Positions 56,732 to 64,000 of a stretch of DNA of 64,000 nt are shown in pieces. Both the position numbers and the translations under genes were made by a program. Source of the DNA: Marinobacter manganoxydans MnI7-9 (GTDB taxonomy: Bacteria; Pseudomonadota; Gammaproteobacteria; Pseudomonadales; Oleiphilaceae); contig NZ_AGTR01000011.1 of NCBI RefSeq assembly GCF_000235625.1, positions 1-64,000 of the forward strand, given 5' to 3'. Numbering within the stretch: position 1 is the first letter of the stretch; every line of letters starts with the position of its first letter. The notes below the pieces were generated by a model. It ran no database searches. It worked only from the letters and a program-made list of their open reading frames with translations, and was not told the origin of the DNA.

Positions 56732-59237
56732 GATGAATGGCCTCGACCGGGTCCAGCCGCGCCGCCCGCCATGCCGGATACAGCGCCACCGTCACCGAAC
56801 AGAGAAACAGCAGCAGGCTGGGCAGCCAGACATGATCAAACATCAGCACCGGATAGACCCGGTCGGTAATGCCCGGAATGGTTTCCAGCGCCCCGCTGAT
56901 CGAGGACAGGTCAATGCCGGCCTGGTTCAGCCAGTAGACCAGCGCACCGCCCGCCAGGGTTCCGGCCACCATGCCCAGTACCGCCAGAAAGAACGCCTCG
57001 AACACAATCGTCAGCAGCAACTGGACACCTCGGGTTCCCAGTGCCAGCATGACGCCCAGTTCCCGGGTCCGCTCCATCACCGACATCACCATGGTATTCA
57101 TGACCCCGATGGCCACCACGACAAAGACCACCGACAGAATGAGATAGAAATCCACCTGGCTCATTTCCACCATCTGCACAACCACCGGGAGCAGGGTTTC
57201 CCAGCCCTGGGCCTCCAGTCCGTCGTTAGTCAGAGGCAGCGACTGGTTCAGGGTTCTTGCCAGGGCCGCACTCTCTGCGCGGTCTGACAGCCTCAACACG
57301 ATCCGCGAGACTTCGTCTTCCAGCAGGCCACCCAGGCGGCGGGCTGCGTTGATATTGGTGAAGACATACTCTGTGTCGAAAAGGTCACTGCCAGTGCGAT
57401 AGATACCGAGAATGGCCTGGGCACTGGAAGCAAGATCTCCGCCAGCCTGCTGGACCGTAATGACCAGCTTGTCCCCCAGCCGGGCACCCAACTCCTCGGC
57501 CAGTTTCTGGCCAATCACAATTCCCGCCTCCCCGGATTGAACATAAGTGCCCTGCTCCATGTATCTGAAAAGTTCCGTAACCGCCCTCTCCTGCTCCGGT
57601 GCAATACCCACCAGCTCCACCGGCAGACTCTTCCCGGGGTTTGCCACCATGGCACGCAGCAATACCCTGGGTGCGGCAGCCTCAACCTCAAGACGCGCCT
57701 GCAACTGCTGCTGCAGTGCCTGACTGTCGGCAATGCGAAAAGCTGGCGACAGATCGACGTCGTGGCCCTGCGCCATTACCTGCACATGCCCGCTAAGCTG
57801 CTGTGTCGAATTGTGAATCATCTGCTCAAAGAAACCATCGGCGAAAGCGTATAAGAACAGATAGGCCGCCAGCCCGAACGCAGTGGCCGAGGCGGTGATC
57901 ACTGACCGTCGTGGATTGCGGAATACGGAGCGCAGTGCCATTTGCGCGAATATCAGCAGTCGATGATCAGACGTCACCTGCCAGTGGATCCGGCGGATAC
58001 GGTTGATCATAGTGCGACGTGCGCCCATCGCCTCCAATGGACTGTTGCGGCTGGCCTTCCAGGCCGGGATGGCCGCTGCCAACAGAGCCACCGATATAAC
58101 CACGATGCCAATCACCACCAGACGCTGGAATTCAATGGTGGGATAGACGATACCGCTCAGGCCCGGCATGGTATCCATGGCCTTGATATAGGCGCTGAAG
58201 TCCAGCCCATGGGTACCGAAATAGCCCGTCAGTGACAGCCCCAATGCCAGACCCAACAGGTATCCCAGGCCCGCCAGGATGGCTGTTTCCAGAAGCACCA
58301 GCCAGACAATACGACTGCTGGGCGTACCCAACGCCATCATTACACCGAATTCCCGGCCACGCTCCAGTACCGACATCAGAATGGTGTTGACGATGCCGGC
58401 CGCCACCACCACAAACACCACGAAGATCACGATGTAGGCGACAGCATCGTGAAACGCAACCATTTGCACCAGCGACGGCATCAGCGCTGGCCACCCCAGG
58501 ACTTCTACGTTCCAGGCCTGCATCTGATTCCGCAGGCCTGCAACCACCGCTTCAAGCCGGTCGGAATCCTCTACGCGGGACGCAATCTCGGTAAACCGCC
58601 CCTGAAAGGCATACAGCGCCTGGGCAGAGGCCAAGGGCATCTGGCCCACGAAGCCATCAATACGCTTGATACCGGTCTCGAATACGCCCACCACTTCGAA
58701 CCGGTCGGCGCCAATAGAGCCGTCCGACGCCTGCACCACCAGTACCAGCTCGTCGCCCGGGGAGACATCCAGGGCACCGGCGGCATCGACGCCAACAAGA
58801 ATTTCATTGCCGCGCTCCAGGTAGCGACCACGGACAATCGACCGGTCAAGCCGGGTGACCCGTGGCTCCGTCGCGCTGTCGACGCCCATCACCTGTAATG
58901 CCCGTGACTGGTCCTCACGGCTGGCCAGGGCATGGCCCGTCACCCGGGGGGTGGTTGCCGCCACACCGGCTACGGCCGATACCTCCTCTGTGAGATTCCA
59001 GCGCTCGGCCAGGGCAATGTTCATCTCCCGGTCATCGTGAAAGCCCCGCTGATGTACCTTCAGGTCGCCGGTCACATAGCCAGTCATGTTGTTGATCATC
59101 TGGGCGTTGATGCCATCAATGAATGCCCAGAGAAACACTAGCCCACCGACACCGACGGCCACCGACAACAGTGTGATGGCCGTACGCCGACGATTGACCT
59201 GAAGATTGCCAAAAGCCAGACGTAGCCACGCCATCAC
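56724..59237 (-). CDS. Fused tandem FtsX/MacB-type ABC permease
   Basis: The 837-residue protein is a head-to-tail doubling of a LolC/E-like permease. Each half (about 1-415 and 415-837) has an N-terminal membrane helix, a large periplasmic domain, and three C-terminal helices with an FtsX core (VVAAGIVNTILMSVLERGREFGVMMALG, and VVAIGVMNTMVMSVMERTRELGVMLALG). Separate LolC and LolE are usual; here both are in one chain. It overlaps the ATPase gene by four bases and the barrel by eight. Confidence 0.82.
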   Translation of the reverse strand: MMAWLRLAFGNLQVNRRRTAITLLSVAVGVGGLVFLWAFIDGINAQMINNMTGYVTGDLKVHQRGFHDDREMNIALAERWNLTEEVSAVAGVAATTPRVTGHALASREDQSRALQVMGVDSATEPRVTRLDRSIVRGRYLERGNEILVGVDAAGALDVSPGDELVLVVQASDGSIGADRFEVVGVFETGIKRIDGFVGQMPLASAQALYAFQGRFTEIASRVEDSDRLEAVVAGLRNQMQAWNVEVLGWPALMPSLVQMVAFHDAVAYIVIFVVFVVVAAGIVNTILMSVLERGREFGVMMALGTPSSRIVWLVLLETAILAGLGYLLGLALGLSLTGYFGTHGLDFSAYIKAMDTMPGLSGIVYPTIEFQRLVVIGIVVISVALLAAAIPAWKASRNSPLEAMGARRTMINRIRRIHWQVTSDHRLLIFAQMALRSVFRNPRRSVITASATAFGLAAYLFLYAFADGFFEQMIHNSTQQLSGHVQVMAQGHDVDLSPAFRIADSQALQQQLQARLEVEAAAPRVLLRAMVANPGKSLPVELVGIAPEQERAVTELFRYMEQGTYVQSGEAGIVIGQKLAEELGARLGDKLVITVQQAGGDLASSAQAILGIYRTGSDLFDTEYVFTNINAARRLGGLLEDEVSRIVLRLSDRAESAALARTLNQSLPLTNDGLEAQGWETLLPVVVQMVEMSQVDFYLILSVVFVVVAIGVMNTMVMSVMERTRELGVMLALGTRGVQLLLTIVFEAFFLAVLGMVAGTLAGGALVYWLNQAGIDLSSISGALETIPGITDRVYPVLMFDHVWLPSLLLFLCSVTVALYPAWRAARLDPVEAIHHG

Positions 59238-59920
59238 GACCGTATTTCCTCACGCTCGACGCGGCCATCGCGGAGATGGATTACCCGCCGCGCGCGTTCC
59301 ATCACCATCGGGTCATGGGTGGAGAAGACAAAGGTAATGCCATGCTCGGCATTGAGCTTACGCATCAAGTCCAGTAGCGCCGCGCCGGTCGTGGAATCGA
59401 GATTGGCCGTGGGCTCGTCGGCCAGGACAATCGCGGGCTTGCTGACAATCGCCCGGGCCACCGCAACACGCTGTTGCTGGCCGCCAGACAGTTCATGGGG
59501 CAGGCGCCGCTCCAGCCCTTGCAGGCCGACCTCCACCAGAATACGCCGGGCCTCGGCACGGCGCTCCCGAAACGGCACTCCGCGCAGCATCAGCACATAC
59601 TCGACGTTCTCCTGAGCCGACAGCACGCCAATCAGGTTGTATTCCTGAAATACAAAGCCAACCTTCCACAGCCGCAAAAGGGTCCGCTTCTTTCGGCTAA
59701 GCCCGGTGATTTCCTCACCCGCCACCAGAATGCGCCCGCTATCCGGCTCGTCCAGGGCTCCAATCTGATTCAATAGCGTGGTTTTACCCGATCCAGACGG
59801 GCCCACCAAGGTTGTGAACTCCCCGGCCTCAATGGCGACCTACACCTCTTCGAGCGCCTTGACGGACATTGAGTCCTGACGGTAGATCCGCGATTCGTTT
59901 AAGACATGGAAGATGCTCAT
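59234..59920 (-). pseudogene. LolD-like ABC ATPase interrupted by an in-frame TAG
   Basis: From the ATG at 59920 the frame encodes MSIFHVLNESRIYRQD then ...VKALEEV, a normal ABC opening, and then a TAG at 59842-59840, followed in the same frame by VAIEAGEFTTLVGPSGSGKT with Walker A. The rest is intact: signature LSGGQQQRVAVARAI, Walker B IVLADEPTANLD, and an H-loop (STHDP). The length without the stop fits LolD-type ATPases. It may be a real nonsense mutation, a readthrough or restart site (GTG at 59809), or a sequencing error. The remaining genes of the operon are intact. Confidence 0.7.
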
Positions 59921-59929
59921 GCCGGCCCC

Positions 59930-60676
59930 TCACTGTGGGTTGCGCAGCCGGCGCAATGAAAACAGATCCTCATCAATCGGCAGGTCGAATTCAATAGACT
60001 CAATCGTGATCACCGTGCGGGACTCGGGGTTATCGGCGTCCACCATCGTCCAGCGGGTGGGTATCCGGCGCCCATCCATGGTTTCGATCTGGTCATAGGT
60101 CATGCGCTTGACGATCTGATCGCGCTCGTCGTAGTAGGCAAGCGAAACCGGGATCGAGTCCTCCCGAACAGTGAATTCCAGGCGACTCCACACTACCGGG
60201 GCATCAGGTCGGGGCGTCGAGACAACCCGATACACAGCCACCTCACCGGAATCGTCGGTTTCGACCAATTCGTGGGTGTAGTCCTCGACGAACGAGCTTT
60301 CCCTGACCAGGTCGTCGTTGCTGAAGTTGGAGCCCATCCATGGCTGGAGCATCATCGACGGTGGGATCTTGATGGTGCGATCAACTTTGGGCAAGTAATT
60401 CCACATGGCATCGCCGATGCGCAGCGAGCCGATGCCGGCCTCTTTTTTGGGCGCGTGAATGCGAATCAACGTATGCTCCGGACGATTCATCCAGGCTTCC
60501 AGTTCCAGTGTGCGAGTCCAGTACTCAGACTCGATCCACATAGTGAAACGGCCGTGATTGCTGTCGGACCACAGAGTCTGTTCCATGCCTTCAATCAAGG
60601 AAACTGCCGAGGGAGGGCCCGCGACAAGACGGCCTGATGCGGCAAACAAAAGGAGAACGCTGATCCAGACTCTCAT
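59930..60676 (-). CDS. LolA-like outer-membrane lipoprotein-sorting protein
   Basis: The 248-residue precursor has a signal peptide (about 1-19) and a LolA/LolB-like open beta-barrel with IRIHAPKKEAGIGSLRIGDAMWNYLPKVDRTIKIPPSMMLQPWMGSNFSNDD-type features (family COG2834 in my judgement). It is the presumed periplasmic carrier of the operon. The gene follows an EamA transporter and precedes the ATPase. Confidence 0.82.
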   Translation of the reverse strand: MRVWISVLLLFAASGRLVAGPPSAVSLIEGMEQTLWSDSNHGRFTMWIESEYWTRTLELEAWMNRPEHTLIRIHAPKKEAGIGSLRIGDAMWNYLPKVDRTIKIPPSMMLQPWMGSNFSNDDLVRESSFVEDYTHELVETDDSGEVAVYRVVSTPRPDAPVVWSRLEFTVREDSIPVSLAYYDERDQIVKRMTYDQIETMDGRRIPTRWTMVDADNPESRTVITIESIEFDLPIDEDLFSLRRLRNPQ

Positions 60677-60694
60677 TGACTACTCCCTTTTCTA

Positions 60695-61627
60695 CTATGA
60701 GCTACGGATCACCTTTGCCTCTTCCCCGACAGCGGAACCGCCATCTGTTTTCCCAGGCGCTTTAACAACGATCACCAAGCCAACAATTGTGATCCCTATA
60801 CCGATCATTTCCAGTGATGTGAAAGTTTCGCCGAACAAAAGCATTCCGATAGCGAGACCGAAAACAGGCGTTAAAAAGGTAAACGAATTGAGGCTGTTCA
60901 AGGGCGCGCTGGCGAGCAAGGCATACCAGAGCACAACCATCATTGCCGTTGCCGGAATGGCCAGAACGAACATGGCAGTGGTAAATGACCAGGTCCAGTC
61001 AATCTCAAAGCCCTCGCCCAAGGTCACAGATGCTATTCCCAGAAACACTGAACCTATGACAAGCTGAATGCCCATCGACCAATAGATATCATCACTGCCG
61101 GCCTGGTATTTAAGCAGCACGTTTCCAATGGCGGTTCCGATGGCTCCACCAAGAACATAGACGGCCCCTGAAAATCTGGCGTTACCAAATTCCATCTCTG
61201 GCATCGCTAGCACCACAACACCAATAAAACCGATCAAAAGGCCTACAAACACACGCCCGGTCACAACCTCTCGGACGATAAAAAATGAAAGAACCGCCGC
61301 AAACAGCGGTTGCGCATTAGCCAGAACGGTTGCAAGTCCTGGCCCCAGTTTGCCAGCTCCTAAAAACATCCCTCCAAGCCCCATGCCCGTGTAACTGAAG
61401 CCAATTGCGGCCAGTATCAGGAGCTGGCGAAGTGAATAACTGGGCCGACCACCTTTTGTAAAAGCGAGCAGAATCAGACAGAGCCCTGCCAGCAATGCGC
61501 GTAAAGCGGCAAAAAGCAAAGGTGGCGCGTCCGGCAACCCCACCACAATAAAAGGAAAGCAGATCGCCCAAAGAAAGGCGACAAGAACCATCCCAGCGAC
61601 TGCACGTATCGAAAGTGATTGGTTCAC
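60695..61627 (-). CDS. EamA/DMT-family transporter
   Basis: A 310-residue ten-helix drug/metabolite-type exporter with two EamA repeats (LWAICFPFIVVGLPDAPPLLFAALRALLAG in the first half, and NSLNSFTFLTPVFGLAIGMLLFGE in the second). Substrate unknown. The GTG at 61627 is chosen since AAGGAG lies six bases upstream; TTG at 61630 is an alternative. It sits between the metal-associated genes and the LolA-like gene. Confidence 0.85.
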   Translation of the reverse strand: MNQSLSIRAVAGMVLVAFLWAICFPFIVVGLPDAPPLLFAALRALLAGLCLILLAFTKGGRPSYSLRQLLILAAIGFSYTGMGLGGMFLGAGKLGPGLATVLANAQPLFAAVLSFFIVREVVTGRVFVGLLIGFIGVVVLAMPEMEFGNARFSGAVYVLGGAIGTAIGNVLLKYQAGSDDIYWSMGIQLVIGSVFLGIASVTLGEGFEIDWTWSFTTAMFVLAIPATAMMVVLWYALLASAPLNSLNSFTFLTPVFGLAIGMLLFGETFTSLEMIGIGITIVGLVIVVKAPGKTDGGSAVGEEAKVIRSS

Positions 61628-61670
61628 CAACGGCTCCTTTATCTACCCGGCAGATGAGTAGAGCTTTTGT

Positions 61671-62321
61671 TCAAGCTTGCCGCCCCAATCCGCGCAACCG
61701 CGGCAAAAACCTGGGAGTTTTGTTGGCATAGTGCCGCCAGGCTTCCCCGAACGTTTTCTCTGCCTCTCGTTCCTCACTGATCGATAAGCGGGCATACATC
61801 CAGAGCAAAACCGGAAACATCGCCAGAGTTATAAGTGTTGGCCACTGCAGAAGGAAGCCAAACATAATCAAGACAAAGCCGACATACTGAGGATGCCGAA
61901 CATACGAATAGAGCCCCGTCGTAGCCAGCTTTCGCTCTTTTTGCGCCGCGTACAGGGTTCGCCATCCGGCGGCAATCAAGTAAAAACCTCCACCTATAAA
62001 CACCGTACTCAACAAGTGGAAGGGGCCGAAATGGGGAGAACCCTGCCAACCAAAGAGCATTTCAAGCAAGTGCCCGCTATCGTGGGCAAGCCAATTCACA
62101 TCCGGGTATTGGGTCTGAAGCCAACCGGACAGGAAATAGAGTGTCAGCGGGAACCCATACATCTCTGTGAATAATGCCACGAGAAACGCGCTGAACGCAC
62201 CGAAGGATCGCCAGTCTCGTTGGGTCTGTGGCTTAAAAAAACTGAAAGCGAAGAAAATAAAGATCACCGAGTTTAGAACCACCAGTCCCCAAAGACCGTA
62301 ATCGGACGAAGCATCAGTCAT
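61671..62321 (-). CDS. Isoprenylcysteine-carboxyl-methyltransferase-like membrane protein
   Basis: The 216-residue membrane protein has five to six helices and ends with the ICMT/phospholipid-methyltransferase signature LYSYVRHPQYVGFVLIMFGF and EEREAEKTFGEAWRHYANKTPRFLP. Such genes frequently accompany copper-resistance loci; the physiological target is unknown. The ATG at 62321 overlaps the DUF2933 stop by eight bases. A longer frame exists but has no similarity. Confidence 0.85.
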   Translation of the reverse strand: MTDASSDYGLWGLVVLNSVIFIFFAFSFFKPQTQRDWRSFGAFSAFLVALFTEMYGFPLTLYFLSGWLQTQYPDVNWLAHDSGHLLEMLFGWQGSPHFGPFHLLSTVFIGGGFYLIAAGWRTLYAAQKERKLATTGLYSYVRHPQYVGFVLIMFGFLLQWPTLITLAMFPVLLWMYARLSISEEREAEKTFGEAWRHYANKTPRFLPRLRGLGRQA

Positions 62322-62535
62322 CGCGTTGGCCTCCACTCTTGCCTTCCGGTTGATCGTGGTGATTATGGCCACCGTGATTCCCATGCCCTCCATGCATAAA
62401 CATATGAATAAACGGGCATGCCAGAAGGATTAACCACGGCAAAGCACCCAGAAGGTGAACCTTATGTTCGCCCCAGAGCAAAACCAAAGCGATGACCGCA
62501 AAAATTGCCAACGTAATCTTGAAACGCTTATCCAT
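62314..62535 (-). CDS. DUF2933 small membrane protein with His-rich tail
   Basis: The 73-residue protein has one or two membrane helices (about 7-22 and 28-46) and a tail rich in His and Gly (HMFMHGGHGNHGGHNHHDQPEG), a likely metal-binding segment. DUF2933 proteins are typical of copper-resistance clusters. It overlaps the ICMT-like gene. Confidence 0.85.
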   Translation of the reverse strand: MDKRFKITLAIFAVIALVLLWGEHKVHLLGALPWLILLACPFIHMFMHGGHGNHGGHNHHDQPEGKSGGQRDD

Positions 62536-62577
62536 ATAGATTCCCTTTGGGAAAAGCTTGTCAGTGGGGCTTACTGG

Positions 62578-63651
62578 CTAGTATGCCTCTAGCGATATTT
62601 GGTGACCTATCCCGTCCAAAGAAACGTCATCAACAATTTCCAGAGAGCCCGGATCAAGCACCCAGAGCCTGGCTTCGGCCCGACTGGTGATTAATAGGCT
62701 GCCATCGACGGGAGAGACCGCCAGGTGGTAAGGGGCCGGCGCCAGTGACACGCTATGGCGGATCCCGCTGGCAAGATCGATCCGGACGACCCGGTCGCCG
62801 CCCTTACTGGTTGCGTACAGTATCCCGCCGTCGGTGCTCAGGCCAACGCCATGAGATTCCGCCCCGACATCATACCTTGCCGCCACGGCGCCTTTGGAAA
62901 GCTCCAGGGCAACAACCTGGCCCGAGTCGACATCATTGACATAAAGCCGTTCGTTGCCGGGGGCGAGCACCATATGCTCCGGACTACCGCCAACCCGAAG
63001 ATTGCGTTTGACGAACCAGTGCCGGGTATCCACTTCGCTGACCGTGCCGTTGCCGGTATTGCTGACCAGCAGAGACTGACCGTTGTCGGTCGCTACCACG
63101 TAGTTGGGCGCCGGGCCCGTCGCCACGGTTTCAACCAGCTGTCCGGATTCCAGGTCAACCACACTGATACCGCCGCCCATGGGGTGCGTGGAAACAGCGT
63201 AGCGACCGTCAGGGGTCACCAGTACATGGTGCACCGGCCCAGGCACCTCCAGCGTGCGGGCAATCGCGTTCGTGGAGGTATCGACAACATAGATCCGCCC
63301 GGTATTGGCGTCTTCCGGAGCTGCCGCGGGCGCACCACCCCCATGATGGGCGGCATGCTCATCTTCCGTCACGCCCTCCGGGCGACTGACCGGTTCCTGG
63401 CTGTCGTGAGCGGTCAGGCTGCCGGCAACCAGATAGCGGCCATCGGGTGTCAGTGCCGAGCCATGGGTATTGATGGTCCCGCTGATCGTCGACGTTATCT
63501 GGTAACTTTCCAGATCAATAACGCCCACGGAATCCGCCGTCCCCATGGGTACGAATGCCCGGGCACTGTCTCCCATCGCCGTCAGGGACAGGCTCATCAG
63601 GACAGTGGCTACCAGCGAGGAGCGCCACCGGTTACGCGCCTGGAGTTTCAT
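62578..63651 (-). CDS. YVTN-type beta-propeller periplasmic protein
   Basis: The 357-residue precursor has a signal peptide (about 1-32) and about seven repeats of the pattern ...VIDL...SGQLVETVATG..P.. and LTPDGRYLV, i.e. a YVTN/YncE-like propeller. A loop with EDEHAAHHGGG (about 97-107) is inserted between blades and may bind metal. Function unknown; the neighbours suggest copper/silver handling. Confidence 0.8.
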   Translation of the reverse strand: MKLQARNRWRSSLVATVLMSLSLTAMGDSARAFVPMGTADSVGVIDLESYQITSTISGTINTHGSALTPDGRYLVAGSLTAHDSQEPVSRPEGVTEDEHAAHHGGGAPAAAPEDANTGRIYVVDTSTNAIARTLEVPGPVHHVLVTPDGRYAVSTHPMGGGISVVDLESGQLVETVATGPAPNYVVATDNGQSLLVSNTGNGTVSEVDTRHWFVKRNLRVGGSPEHMVLAPGNERLYVNDVDSGQVVALELSKGAVAARYDVGAESHGVGLSTDGGILYATSKGGDRVVRIDLASGIRHSVSLAPAPYHLAVSPVDGSLLITSRAEARLWVLDPGSLEIVDDVSLDGIGHQISLEAY

Positions 63652-63704
63652 AAAATCACCTCTTCAGGCCGGGGTACAACGGGAATCAGATCTCTCTCGG
63701 TCAC

Positions 63705-64000
63705 TCAAATCGATTCAACAACCTTTAAAAGCATGTCCCTGACTTTTCCAGCAACCTGCTTGAGCTCGTCGTTATCAATAGCGGTCATGGAAGCCACGGG
63801 GTCTATCGCGCTGACCTCAATACCCTCCGCAACTTCGCGAAGAATGACGTTACAAGGCAGCATCGCACCGACACGAGGCTCCAGGCCAATGGCCTCCCAG
63901 GCCATACCGGGATTACAGGCCCCAAGAATCCGGTACGCAGACATATCCTTGTCCAGCTTTTTCTTCATCGTGGCCTTGACGTCAATTTCCGTCAGCACCC
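63705..64000 (-). CDS. DUF302-domain protein, N-terminus outside window
   Basis: The frame is open to the right edge; the visible 97 residues start with VLTEIDVKATMKKKLDKDMSAYRILGACNPGMA and end with a helix. This is the C-terminal part of a DUF302 protein; a GTG near the edge is not a believable start because the domain normally has more sequence before it. DUF302 proteins are common in metal and chlorine-stress loci. It would be the first visible gene of the minus-strand set. Confidence 0.8.
   Translation of the reverse strand, partial: VLTEIDVKATMKKKLDKDMSAYRILGACNPGMAWEAIGLEPRVGAMLPCNVILREVAEGIEVSAIDPVASMTAIDNDELKQVAGKVRDMLLKVVESI

Overview
The window is about 64 kb of a GC-rich gammaproteobacterial chromosome, most likely Marinobacter or a close relative. 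This rests on gene content and order, not on a database match. The block algZ-algR-hemC-hemD-hemX-hemY, the block ferredoxin reductase-ubiD-rho-trxA-ppx, and rep next to a cytochrome c5 follow the Pseudomonas arrangement. gshA, tex, rsd/algQ, dsbB, bfr/bfd and a phosphomannomutase fit the same group.

Region 1 (1 to about 6.8 kb) is the end of a mobile genomic island. Four tightly overlapping genes on the minus strand encode three tyrosine recombinases and a small helix-turn-helix/coiled-coil protein, the layout described for ginABCD of GInt islands. AT-richer cargo genes of unknown function lie to their left and run off the window. The recombinase end abuts algZ, where argH would be expected in Pseudomonas.

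Region 2 (6.9 to 41.7 kb) is core chromosome. It holds a two-component system (algZ/algR) leading into haem synthesis (hemCDXY), ubiD and a flavin reductase, rho, a molybdopterin cluster (moaB, moeA, moaD, moaE), trxA, ppx, an ABC-F ATPase, an FKBP lipoprotein, rsd/algQ, dsbB, gshA, tex, a GGDEF/EAL protein, rep, cytochrome c5, phospholipase A, phosphomannomutase, bacterioferritin and its ferredoxin, and a prolidase. Several intrinsic terminators, a Fur-like site and a 111-bp multi-hairpin palindromic element (between rho and ubiD) are readable.

Region 3 (41.7 to 49 kb) is unusually decayed. A LysR gene is frameshifted. A dipeptide ABC transporter operon (dppA, B, C, D) has lost internal segments in every gene. 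Beyond lrgAB, yaeQ and an intact tRNA-Arg(CCG), a czcD-type cation efflux gene is shredded by frameshifts.

Region 4 (47.6 to 64 kb) is a metal-resistance segment starting at the tRNA-Arg. It has a cusCBA-like copper/silver RND efflux operon, whose membrane-fusion subunit carries a Met/His-rich C-terminal tail encoded by a 30-bp tandem repeat. Next comes a minus-strand gene set: a DUF302 protein (cut by the window edge), a YVTN beta-propeller, a DUF2933 protein, an isoprenylcysteine-methyltransferase-like membrane protein, an EamA transporter, a LolA-like periplasmic carrier, an ABC ATPase (with an in-frame TAG), a doubled FtsX-type permease and an outer-membrane barrel. The last four look like a self-contained envelope lipid or lipoprotein transport system and are the best candidate here for something not yet described.
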